Assembly (NCBI RefSeq): GCF_902459465.1
Contig: NC_047063.1
Span: forward strand, 7,687,343 to 7,751,342
Length of the DNA stretch: 64,000 nucleotides
Source: Asterias rubens
Taxonomy: Eukaryota > Echinodermata > Asteroidea > Forcipulatida > Asteriidae
Direction of reading: 5' to 3'
Part shown: piece by piece, positions 1-9,249 of the stretch
How the letters are laid out: every line of letters begins with the position of its first letter
Numbering within the stretch: the stretch's first letter is position 1
Translations under genes and position numbers: made by a program
Notes under the pieces: generated by a model
The model's database searches: none
Told to the model about the DNA's origin: nothing
What the model saw: only the letters and a program-made list of their open reading frames with translations

Positions 1-54
1 GACAGGCTTCTGTTGGTATGCTGCTGGTTACCAATGCTGGTCCGCTTTCATTTC

Positions 55-240
55 CGGCAGGCCTATTATTGTATGCCACTAGTTGCTGATATCGGTCCTC
101 TGTCTGCTCTTGAGCAGCAGGCCTCTCTTGGTATGCCACTGATAGCTTTTTAACGGCAGACCTCTGGAGGCATGCCACTGCTTATACCGATGTTGGTTCT
201 TAGGCGGCAGGCCTCTGAGCGATAGGGCTCATGTAGTATT
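55..240. repeat. Degenerate tandem repeat at the window edge
   Basis: The motif GCAGGCCTCT followed by TGGTATGCCACTG recurs at about 55, 117, 163 and 204, with uneven spacing of roughly 45-62 bp. Copies differ by substitutions and indels. The array probably continues to the left of the window. The reading frame across it on the minus strand shows no recognisable domain. Confidence 0.55.
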
Positions 241-1094
241 CTGCTGTCATAATTTGTCAGGGGAGTAGCTGCCTTTTGGGCCTTTTCTAAGGGTTTGTGT
301 CTGTAGCCGACACCACTTTCTCCGAGTGTTACCTGAATGATATCCTTCAGACAGACGGCAGGGCTGATAGAGAAGGCTGCCAATCCAGTCTCCCGAAAAA
401 AACACAGCCAGTTTTTCTCAATGTTTTGAAAGTGCATTTGAAATATAATGAGGCGTACTGTTGGGCCTAATATATATAGTTGACGCTACTCGGGCCGAAC
501 TCGGCTTGAGACGTTGTGACCACAGGTTTGTTCAACGTTAGAAATGGGCAGCTCAAACAGCCTTGATCATGTTGGGCAGCTCGAACAGCCTTATCATTAC
601 TCCCATAATGGTGATATCCTTCTGACATTTTGCGCTTGAAACTGTGGACCCCTTTGCCACACTCAAACTCTCCCTTGTCCCAGTGCTATGTTTCCGGGTC
701 TAATTGTTAGAAGTTCAGTCTTTCGGTTTTACCACTGTATACATACAATAGTTTTGTGTATATACCCACTGCTGTATTCAGCACGAGTCTATGCAAATGT
801 AGTATTTGCTCTACAGGTTAATTAGTCGAGTGATGTAGACCCCCACCCTACTGTAGTATGAGCTGGTTCTTTGAGTGCTTTCGCATTTAATGCTTGAGAA
901 AAAGAGGACACTAATGTTGTGTGAAATCACAGGGCTTCGTGGAGCAGACACCAGATGGTAGTACTGTGTGTTACACTCTAAGTCTTTTGCCTGCCAGCAT
1001 AGGAAACAATGTATATGTAGCTCTCTGCAGGTATTATTTTGTAGACCCAGCCAACAACATGGGGTGGGAAGTCTTATCCTGTTTCAATTTTGTT
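241..1094. other. Intergenic or intronic DNA, no gene recognised
   Basis: I see no recognisable protein or RNA here. A short direct repeat, GGGCAGCTC(A/G)AACAGCCTT, occurs twice between 545 and 590. The 65-residue frame at 921-1118 has no family resemblance and runs into the tandem duplication that follows. Confidence 0.4.
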
Positions 1095-1215
1095 GAATGT
1101 CATTTAGCAAAAATATAATAATTATGTTTCCTCCCTTCTTTCTTTTTGTTCTTCTGAATGTCATTTAGCAAAAATATAATAATTATGTTTCCTCCCTTCT
1201 TTCTTTTTGTTCTTC
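1095..1215. repeat. Perfect 61-bp tandem duplication beside a splice-acceptor-like site
   Basis: Bases 1095-1154 are repeated without a mismatch at 1156-1215. The repeated unit ends in a pyrimidine-rich stretch. The second copy leads into TTTTACTCTGCAG, ending at 1231, which resembles a 3' splice site. No coding exon follows that I can recognise, so the splice site is only a candidate. The lack of divergence implies a recent duplication. Confidence 0.85.
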
Positions 1216-1710
1216 CTGTTTTACTCTGCAGTGAATTTCAGTTACTCTGAAGCCAAGAATCTACGTTTGTGTGCCTGTTGAGAAGAAGTGGCTACCTTTG
1301 TATTGGTACCACACCGTCCCAACGATCCTTGTAGCTACTTGTGTAATATGGCCACCTCTACGACTAAAAACACCCCCTATACTGTGCCTTCCTTTAGTTT
1401 GGTGAAGGATGTGATGTGAATAGTGGCTTTGTAATGGCTACCAGTGATCCTTGCTACATCAGCCTTCACTTTGACATCCCTTAGCACAGTGGCCACTTAA
1501 AACCTTATCAAATGTATGGTTGCACACTTTCAATTTGACCACTCGGAATCCAGTATCTCACTCCACCCATCTGCAGAGCTGCTCACTCTCCCGGAGTCTG
1601 CCAAGTCAAGCTCTGATGGCCAAATGTGTTTTTTCGAAGTTTGTTTTTTGCATCAGATTATATATCAGAACTACAAAATTGTATTTATTATTTTCCTTAA
1701 GAGCTGACAC

Positions 1711-1895
1711 CCGGGCCCAATTTCATAGAGCTGCTCAAGCAGAAAATACTGATAAACAACTGTCTGCTAAGCAGAAATGAGCAGGATACCAGGCACAAAT
1801 TTGACATGGCATGTTAGCCTTTAACCTTATTTTGGTAAGCATCGTTGTGTTTGCCTAGCTACTTGTGCTGAAGCAGCTCTACAAATTGGCCCCGG
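1711..1895. mobile_element. Small inverted-repeat element, family A (CAATTTCATAGAGCTGC ends)
   Basis: The left end reads CCGGGCCCAATTTCATAGAG and continues with CTGCTCAAGC. The right end, reverse-complemented, is nearly the same, giving terminal inverted repeats of about 28 bp around a ~185-bp element. There is no coding capacity. Related copies lie at 16891-17163 and, truncated, at 40199-40315. I cannot define a target-site duplication. This is a MITE-type non-autonomous DNA transposon by structure. Confidence 0.75.
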
Positions 1896-2107
1896 TTTTG
1901 AGAATATCAAAGTGTAAAAGCATGATTCGTTGAAACGAGGACACTTCTGTTTGCAAGTGAAGAATATGTTTCTAAAATCTGAATCAAGAACTATTTATGC
2001 ATGTGAAAACAAAGGTGGAATTATCAAAATTTCCATAATTCGACAGAAATTAGTTCAGTCAAAAGTCCCCAGTTGTGTATCAATGTGTATCTCATGCAAA
2101 GGGTTTT

Positions 2108-2128
2108 ATAATAATAATAATAATAATT
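2108..2128. repeat. (TAA)n microsatellite
   Basis: About seven uninterrupted TAA repeats. Confidence 0.9.
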
Positions 2129-2568
2129 ACAAAGTTTTATCAAGCGCAAACATATCCACAAAAGTGCTCATGGCGCTTTTACAAAGAAAACTCAACTAGA
2201 ACTTTAAAAAAAAAAGCAAAAAAAGAAAAGCAGAGTAAATCCAAAAGAACGGATCTATGGACACAGGTGTGTTTTGAGGGAGGTTTTGAAAGAGTGAATA
2301 GAAGTGGATGTTTTGATGTGAAGAGGTAGTTGATTCCAGAGGTGATGCTGCAACAGAAAAAGATCTGCCCCCCAAGTGCGGTTAGATTTGATTTCTTGAA
2401 GAAGATATCAATTTTGTTTGCAAAACGAAGGTTGAGAGATGGTTAGTAGATGTTGAGCATGTCTAGGATGTAAGCAGGTGCTTGCCCATTAAGAGATTTG
2501 AGAGAAAAAAAAACAATGAGCAAGTGTAAATTTTGCCAAGATTGTTGAATTAAGTTGAGCTGGCATCT

Positions 2569-2885
2569 ACTTTAGGTCGAGTGGTCTAGGGTATCAAACT
2601 CAAGTTCTTGTGGCTGACTCATCAGAGTGTTGGTTCAAATTTTGTTAGCCACACTGAAGATCTTGGGCAAGACACGAATGACTATAATTGCTTCTCATCA
2701 CCCAGGAGTAAGTTGGTACCTGCGAGGGTAGCGTTAGTTGATACGAACGATAAGCAACCAATTTGGTTGCCGGTGATGCATACTCCAAAGGAGTTAGGGT
2801 GGTTTTCGGAATACTATAGTGTGTAGTGGTTGTTACGCCGTGATGCCCTTTGATACAAGGTTTTACACACTAATCAATCAATATT
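2569..2885 (+). mobile_element. tRNA-derived SINE
   Basis: The head has a tRNA-like organisation. An A-box-like GTCGAGTGGTCTAGG is followed by an anticodon and variable-arm-like stretch, then a B-box-like GTTGGTTCAAATTTT. The body contains CTTGGGCAAGACACGAATGA and CCCAGGAGTAAGTTGGTACC, as in SINEs I associate with echinoderms. The tail is an AATC-type repeat near 2870. It is diverged and has no coding function. Related elements are at 37002-37345 (plus strand) and 53615-53755 (minus strand). Confidence 0.7.
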
Positions 2886-3125
2886 ATTCATGGTAGTAAT
2901 TGTAGTTTATTGTAAATGTATTTTGTTTTTAATCATATTATTTGCAACTGTTGGTTTAAGTGCTAAGTTACTACCAACCCATTGCTATGCCGTTTTTAGT
3001 TGTTTGCCCCTGTTGCTGTCTTCCACTTGTAGGCCTAATGCGTAATGCATAAAGATTGCCTTTATTACCTTATTGATTGTTTTATTTGTTTGCTTTTGGG
3101 GTTTTTTCGTAACAAAACCTTAATT

Positions 3126-3306
3126 TGTGTGCTTTCATATGCCTGAAGCCTGAGATCTTCTAATTTTTGAGTGAGAAATTACTAACGAAAACTACGTTAC
3201 TTCAGAGGGAGCCGTTTCTCACAATGACAACTCTCCATAGCTCGTTACCAATTAAGTACGGTTATGCTAACAACTATTTTGAGTGAACCAATAGTGTCCA
3301 GTGCCT
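3126..3306 (+). mobile_element. TTAA element, family C, right-hand fragment
   Basis: The fragment ends in GTGTCCAGTGCCT followed by TTAA (3307-3310) and contains the family signature CAGAGGGAGCCGTTTCTCAC. The left half is missing. Family C is a short non-coding element with inverted ends (AGGCAGTGGACAC) bordered by TTAA, and it recurs more than ten times in this window. Confidence 0.75.
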
Positions 3307-3310
3307 TTAA

Positions 3311-4187
3311 AGTGTTGTGGTTTTTAAACTTTAGGAATGGATGTTTCTTTAAAATAATGTCAAAAAACTGGTGTTGAGTTGATGTCCGTTGGATTATACA
3401 ATCGGAGAAACATTACTGGGGTAACCGTTCTCAGATTGAAATTGTTTTGGATTACTGCCACATTACTTGGAAGTGAAATGAACCTCTAAATGGTTTATAT
3501 AATCGAAAGCTGCTGTACTTGTACCTAACCAAGTCAGTTTTCTACTGCCATTATTTTTTAGGAGTGATTACCAAGCGTATATCTTCCTTTTAATAATGTT
3601 TTCGGGTTCGTTTGTTTTTTTTCGCTCCCTTTTTACTCCAGATTTGCCATCTTAAACGATATCTAATTTTGTTAGTCTGATAATGTTCAGTTGAGAAGGA
3701 GGGGGTAGTGGGACAAGGCTAGAGGGGCGTTTTTGTCTTATTTTAAATTGCAAGGAGTGTCTCTTAAAATTTTGAATAAAAACTGCGAGTTTTGCATCCT
3801 ATGATCTTGTGTTCAAAGCCATGCTTTATTTTCATCAAAAATGGGGGTAAACCTTGCAGTTTGCTATGTACAGGGGGCAGTTCCTGATTGGCAAGTGCCA
3901 AAGTTTTACATTATTTGTGTTATTTTGTTTATTTGGGCGGGGGGAGTAAAATTAGGTCTTTAAAAGATAGTCTTGTACTTTTGATGCAATTTTAATAAAA
4001 TATTGCCACTAAAGATTAAGACCTTGTGCTTAATGAAAACACATAAACCCAAACCCCACTTTTATAGTTCTGCATATCTTGCTTGCGTTTAATTTTACCA
4101 ATCAATTATTAAAATGTATTTCATTAGATATTATTCCAGCCCATAGAAATAAAACCCGGGTTCTATTTATATGTACCATCATTTAAT
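3311..4187. other. Intergenic DNA left of the palindrome
   Basis: AT-rich sequence without recognisable genes, RNA structures or repeats. The inverted symmetry with the far side (18436 onward) is lost at about 4188. Confidence 0.4.
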
Positions 4188-4917
4188 TAATATACAGACT
4201 CTCGCTTATATTCATGCGGCGAGATAGTGCGGGAGCCAGTTGCGAACCCCTGTGGTCTGTGACGGGCACGGGTGAATGGAAACAGCCAAAGTTAACGACA
4301 GGTACCAGACTACCGTTGATCACAATATAAACATAATAGTAGGGATATGGGTACTCGACGGCTTGATGCCGTGACGCGATATTCAAAATGGCCACCAGCC
4401 ATGCTTGTTTTATGTGAACACCGTGGATTTACTACGATCTTTTGATGTGATTTAATGTATCTAGAGGTAAGCTTTATCATGTAATTAAACTAAGTTCATA
4501 ATGTAGAATAGGATAGGCCTCATGGGAGCCATGTAAACACCTAGAATGTCATATATTGTGGCAATTAAGTTTTGCCTTCATGCATGTAAACATCGGCACT
4601 GTAAACGGGCCCCGGAAGTAGCTGTACTGTAGCTTGGCCTGTTGTGGGTCATTGTGTTGTCAGTCAATGACGTCTAGCTGTCAATCAAATGTAACAATCA
4701 ACTTTTATGTTAATAGTATTATGGGTTACATCATCCTTAACCACTTGTTGTGTTCCTGAGTATTTCGACGTCAATGCGTGAATAGTTTAGTATCTGATCA
4801 ATGTTTGGGCCTGTACCTGGGGGGCCTACCCATTTCTAGAATGCATGTAAACGTGAGCTGTTGTTAACTGCTTATCAAACATGTGGTTTCGTCAAACAAA
4901 ATGACAATCAACCTTAA

Positions 4918-5228
4918 AGCAATTTGGCACTACTGGTAATTACTCAAAATAATTTATATTATAAAAACTTATAACTTAGTAACGAGCAACAGAGAGTTGT
5001 TGATAGTATATACATGGTATGAATCGGCTTCCTCTGTAGCAACATATCTTCTCAAAAGAGGTAGTTTTTCACTCACAAATATTAAAAGACTTCAAGCCAG
5101 AAGCCTTTTTATTATTTACGCATCTGAAAGCATACAAATTTGTGCGTATGTTTTTTTCATTATTCTCTTGCAACTGCGATGACTAATTGAGACCGAGTTT
5201 TCACAGATTTGTTAATGTCCAGTGCCTT
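4918..5228 (-). mobile_element. TTAA element, family C, inside the left arm
   Basis: Preceded by TTAA (4914-4917). It reads GGTAATTACTCAAAATAATT at the left and TTAATGTCCAGTGCCT at the right. The mirror copy lies in the right arm at about 17503-17803, so the element was present before the two arms began to diverge. Confidence 0.7.
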
Positions 5229-5439
5229 GGATGCAATTGAAATAAAAACCATAATCTCTTCAAAAAAGTTCGTGGAACTTTGTAATATTAGACTACTTGC
5301 TATGATGGTTAACTGTCTGAGTGGTATGTATTATGTATACTATTTTCCACAAATAAACTATTATTTTGAAAGACATCAATAAAATGTTCTTCATTGTATC
5401 TTTTTCCTCTCCTGCTTACCCACATCAGAACAAGACTAA

Positions 5440-5560
5440 CCACCCGACCCAGCCACCCCAGCCACCCTACTCAGCTACCCTACTTTGCTACCCTACCCAG
5501 CCACCCTACCCAGCCACCCTACCCAGCCCCGCGACCCGTCCAACGCAACCCTAACCCGCA
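5440..5560. repeat. GC-rich minisatellite in the left arm
   Basis: About ten copies of a 10-12-bp unit of the type CAGCCACCCTAC. Its mirror image (GGGTAGCTGGGTAGGG) is in the right arm near 16700-16790. The two proline-rich frames over it are by-products of the repeat. Confidence 0.85.
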
Positions 5561-5639
5561 ACCAACCCCAAATGTATTCCCATCAGTTGTCAAATCAAAC
5601 ATTCACAATGCAGTTTTTTATGTGAACTAATTTTCTATA

Positions 5640-6175
5640 ACTACAGCGTGCGTCATAAACTCAAATACTTGTCAAGTCCAAACCAAAGATTTCGGATCCC
5701 CTAAGCCAATGTTTCCTTACTAAACGAATTGTCCATATCTACAGCGTGTGCTTTCTACTCATAAAAGTTTTCAAGTCGGAACCAAAGACTCCCCTGTCTG
5801 CTGCCCTGTTAACCTACTCCCGGGTACAGCGTATCCCTTCCATATACCCGCAAATTATTTTACGAACTTAATTATAAGTATAAAGCAAGGATTTCCCTAT
5901 GCAATATTACCCTGCGGCGTACCCTGTTTCCTAAGTTTCAAAATTTACTCTTAAATCCGAACCATAGAGTACCCCAATATGCCTATATGTTTGCTAAATT
6001 AACTAATGGTCTATACCTACAGCGTGTGTATTCCACTTAATTATTTTTCTAAGTCCAAACTAAAGAGTCCCCTGTATGCCTATGTTTCCTAAGTTATATA
6101 ATGGTCCATACCTACAGCGTGTGCCTTCAACTCAAATTTATTTCTAAGTCCGAACCAAAGAGTCCCCTTTTACCT
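5640..6175. repeat. ~95-bp tandem repeat array in the left arm
   Basis: CTACAGCGTGTGCCTTC recurs at about 5642, 5738, 6018 and 6113, with a variant near 5824. Each is followed by AAGTCCGAACCAAAGAGTCC or a variant, at a period of 86-95 bp. The CAGCGT(G/A)TGCCTTC motif also occurs in the linkers of the tRNA-like array further in, so the arrays are related. Confidence 0.75.
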
Positions 6176-6189
6176 ATTCATAAGTGCTA

Positions 6190-6520
6190 AGTATAAAGCA
6201 CTGACTTTCCCATACCATAGCATCCTGTGTAAAGAATTCCACTCGCAAATTATACCAAGTACAAAGCACTGACTTTCCCATACCATAGCATCCAAAGATA
6301 TCCACTCGCAAATTATATACTAAGTATAAAGCATTGACTTTCCCATACCACAATATATCATCCTGTGTAAAGAATTCCACTCGCAAATTATATACTAAGT
6401 ATAAAGCACTGACTTTCCCATACCATAGCATCCTGTGTAAAGAATTCCACTCGCCGCAAATTATATACTAAGTACAAAGCACTGTATTTCCATGCCATAG
6501 TATCCTGTGTAAAGTATGAA
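6190..6520. repeat. ~70-bp tandem repeat array in the left arm
   Basis: GACTTTCCCATACCATAG recurs at 6203, 6271, 6336 and 6411, with a diverged copy at 6486. Periods are 65-75 bp. Each unit contains CCACTCGCAAATTATA and AAGTATAAAGCA, motifs shared with the linker of the tRNA-like units. The mirror array is at 15700-16165. Confidence 0.8.
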
Positions 6521-6985
6521 CCGAAGGTTTATCAAGTCCAAAATGCGTATTTTAATGGGGGGACCCACCTAGGTGTTGCGGGTAGGTGTCGGTCTCCGAA
6601 GCGAAAGGTCCCCGGTTCGAACCCCGGTAGCGGCAGCGCCTCTCGATACGAGCCACGGTGGTGGCAGCCTGGTGAGTGACCGACCGCGAAGTTTCGACTC
6701 ACCGCGCAGTGGCACCCACCGCTCCCACTCGCTTAGAAAAGAAACTTAAAACTTAAAACGAACCTATGAACTTTTTTAAAATGAATTTTCAAATTTTACA
6801 GTAAAAGACTTTTCTTAAAAGGCCTCGAATATTTACGGTAACGGGATTCGATCCCGGGACCTTTCGGTCCAGAGCCCAGAGCCCTTCCACTGGGCCACTG
6901 CTCCTTCTTACTAAACATGTGTTCGAGTTTAATTTTAAACCTTCGTATGAACAATTTTAAATCAAAACGGAATTAAAAAGAACAC
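6491..6985. repeat. Nearly identical core block of the palindrome, left copy
   Basis: The core aligns with the reverse complement of 15225-15730. By eye there are about 15-20 differences over roughly 490 bp, including one 10-bp indel in an AACTTAAAAC repeat. This is far less divergence than in the outer blocks. It includes a GC-rich stretch (6570-6730) that stands out from the AT-rich surroundings, and the outermost unit of the tRNA-like array. Confidence 0.8.
6565..6660 (+). other. tRNA-like unit in reverse orientation to its array, left arm
   Basis: A B-box-like GGTTCGAACC (6614-6623) follows CGAAGCGAAAGGTCCCC. The T-stem has one mismatch and I cannot form an acceptor stem, so this is not a functional tRNA. 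It reads toward the palindrome centre, whereas all neighbouring tRNA-like units in the arm read outward. It is mirrored at 15565-15660. Confidence 0.55.
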
Positions 6986-8960
6986 CCATGATTCGAACCC
7001 GGAACCTTTCGGTCTAGAGTCCGGAGCCCTTCCACTGGGCCACTGCTCCTTCTTACTAAATATGCGTTCGAGTTTAATTTTAAACCTTCGAATGAACAAT
7101 TTTAAATCAAAACGGAATTAAAAGAACACCCAGCAGGATTCGAACCCGAGACCTTTCGGTATAGAGTCCAAAGCCCTTCCACTGGGCCACTGCTCCTTCT
7201 TACTAAATATGCGTTCGAGTTTAATCTTAAACCTTCGAATGAACAATATTGTAAATCAAAACGAAGTAAAAGATCACCCATGATCCGAACTCAGTACCTT
7301 TGCGTATAGAGCCAAGAGCACTTCCACTGGGCCACTGCTCCTCTTACTCAATTTGCGTAATTTAATTGTATACATTAGAATGAACAACGTTTACACACAA
7401 AAAAGTAGTAACGGAACACACATGATTCGAACCCGGTACCTTTCGGTATAGGGTCGGGAGCCCTTCCACTGGGCCACTACTACTATTACTCAATTTGCGT
7501 TTGGGTTTAATTATAAACCTTAGAATTAGCAATTTTAAATCAAAACGTATTATAGCGTATGCCTTCCACTCGCAAAGTTTTAAGTATAAAGCAAGGATTT
7601 CCCTATGCCATAGGTTGAAGCGTAAAAGCATTTGGCTTAAGCATGGAAAAAAGAACACCCGAGATACGAACTCCGTACCTCTTGGTAACTAGCCCGGAGC
7701 CTTTCCACTGGACCACAACTCCTTTTACTTGATATTCTTTCGAGAATAATTATAAACCTTAGAATGAACAACTTTAAATCAAATCGTAAGAAAAAGAACA
7801 ACCATGACTCGAACCCGGTACCTTTTGGTGTAGTGTCGGGAGCCCTTCCACTGGGCCACTATCACTATTACTTCAGTTGCGTTCGAGTTTAATTATAAAC
7901 CTTAGAACGAGCAATTATAAATCAAAACGTATTGTAGCATATGCCTTCCACTCGCAAAGTACAAAGCAAGGATTTCCCTATGCCATAGGAAGAACCGTAA
8001 ACCATTTTTACTTCAGCATCGAAAAAACATCCAGGATTCGAACCCCGTACCATTTGGTATGGAGTCCGGAGCCCTTCCACCTGGCCACTGCCCCTGTTAC
8101 TCAATTTGCGTTCGAGTTAATAATAAACCCTTGAATAAACAACTTGAAATGAAAACGTAGTAAAAAGAACACAGATGATTCGAACCCGGCACCTTTGGGT
8201 ATGGGGTCCGCTGCCCTTCCACTGGGCCACAACTCATTTTACAAAATTTGCGGTCGAGTTTAACTATAAACCTTAGAATGAACAACTGTACACCAAAACG
8301 TAATGCAGCGTATGCCTTCCACTCGCAAATTATAAAGTGTAAAGCAAAGATTTCCCTTTGCCATAGGGTACTGTTTCACCTAATGGTCTCATGCGTAGAA
8401 AAATAAGCCATCGGGGTTCGAACCAAGTACCCTTCGGTTCCGAGTCCGTCGCTCTTCCACTAAGCCACGACTCTTAACACTCAGATCGCGTTCCAGTTTA
8501 ATTATAAACTTTAGCATAAACAACATGGAATCAAAACGAAAATAAATAGTGTGTGCCTTCCCTTCGCATGTTTTTGAGTATAAAGCAAGTATTTCTCTAT
8601 GCTTTGGGGTAATGTGAAGACCAATATTATTGAGGGTAGAAAAAGAACACAGCCGTGCTCGAACCCGGTACCTTTGGGTTCAGAATCCTAACCCCCTTCC
8701 ACTCGGCCACTACTCTTCTGGATCAAAATTGTGTTCGTGTTTAATTTTAAACCTTAGAATGAACAACTTATTAAAAATAAATATTTATTTTAGTTTATAT
8801 TTTTTTCGACTCGCAAATTATTCAAGTGTGAAGCAGAGGTTTTACTCTGCCACAAGGTACTGCAATAATCCAATGGCTTTAAGCGAAGAAAGAACACCCG
8901 GGCTCGAACCCAGTACCTTTGGGTTCAGAATCCGGAGCCCCTTCCACTGGGCTACTGCTC
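6840..8960 (-). repeat. Tandem array of 12 tRNA-like units, left arm
   Basis: The B-box-like motif (reverse complement ATTCGAACCC or a variant) occurs at 6846, 6991, 7138, 7283, 7425, 7664, 7806, 8036, 8178, 8416, 8657 and 8902. Spacings fall into two classes, 142-147 bp and 230-245 bp. Each unit also carries an A-box-like TGGCCCAGTGG, seen here as CCACTGGGCCA. D-arm pairing GCCC/GGGC is kept in most units. Acceptor stems do not pair, so the units are tRNA-derived relics rather than tRNA genes. Long units equal short units plus a ~98-bp linker with GCGTATGCCTTCCACTCGC and AAGCAAGGATTTCCCTATGC. All units point outward. Confidence 0.8.
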
Positions 8961-9007
8961 CTCTGCCTAATTTGCATATTTTTGTAGTATAGAGTCTCAG
9001 AATGAAT

Positions 9008-9249
9008 TAATTCAGTTGAGTGTTAGTATAACAGACACGACGAAGAGATTGTCGGCGTGCACAGAGCCAGTCATTTTGACGGGGTGTTCTCGATAAATAA
9101 AACACTTCTTCTGCTTCTTCTTCCCAGTAAAGTGCAGACATGGCTCTAACTCTCATAGAAAATGGCGCTCATCAAAAAGGTATTTCAGGGTCCATAATCT
9201 TTGCACAGGGCCAGTGCTCTTTTTACATAGAAATCAAGTCAATAAAGAC
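9008..9249. other. Unique spacer between left arm and satellite
   Basis: No match in the right arm and no gene recognised. It contains AATAAA at about 9098 and a CTTCTTCTGCTTCTTCTTCC tract. It runs into the satellite at about 9250 with a rearranged first unit. Confidence 0.5.

Larger units (their letters stand above)
4188..9007 (+). repeat. Left arm of a ~14-kb imperfect palindrome
   Basis: Reading inward, the arm matches the reverse complement of 12733-18436 block by block. For example 4384-4405 (AAAATGGCCACCAGCCATGC) mirrors 18228-18252. The stretch 4440-4900 mirrors about 17790-18180, and 5320-5430 mirrors 17296-17400. The core at 6491-6985 mirrors 15225-15730, and 8950-9007 mirrors 12733-12785. 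Divergence is moderate in the outer blocks and very low in the core. No long reading frame is preserved. The closest known architecture is a foldback transposon, whose long inverted repeats carry internal tandem repeats. No target-site duplication could be identified at 4188/18436. Confidence 0.85.

Noticed and set aside
6840-8960. A cluster of functional tRNA genes
   Set aside because: A- and B-box sequences are present, but acceptor stems do not pair, T-stems are mismatched and anticodon stems vary. They are tRNA-derived repeats.
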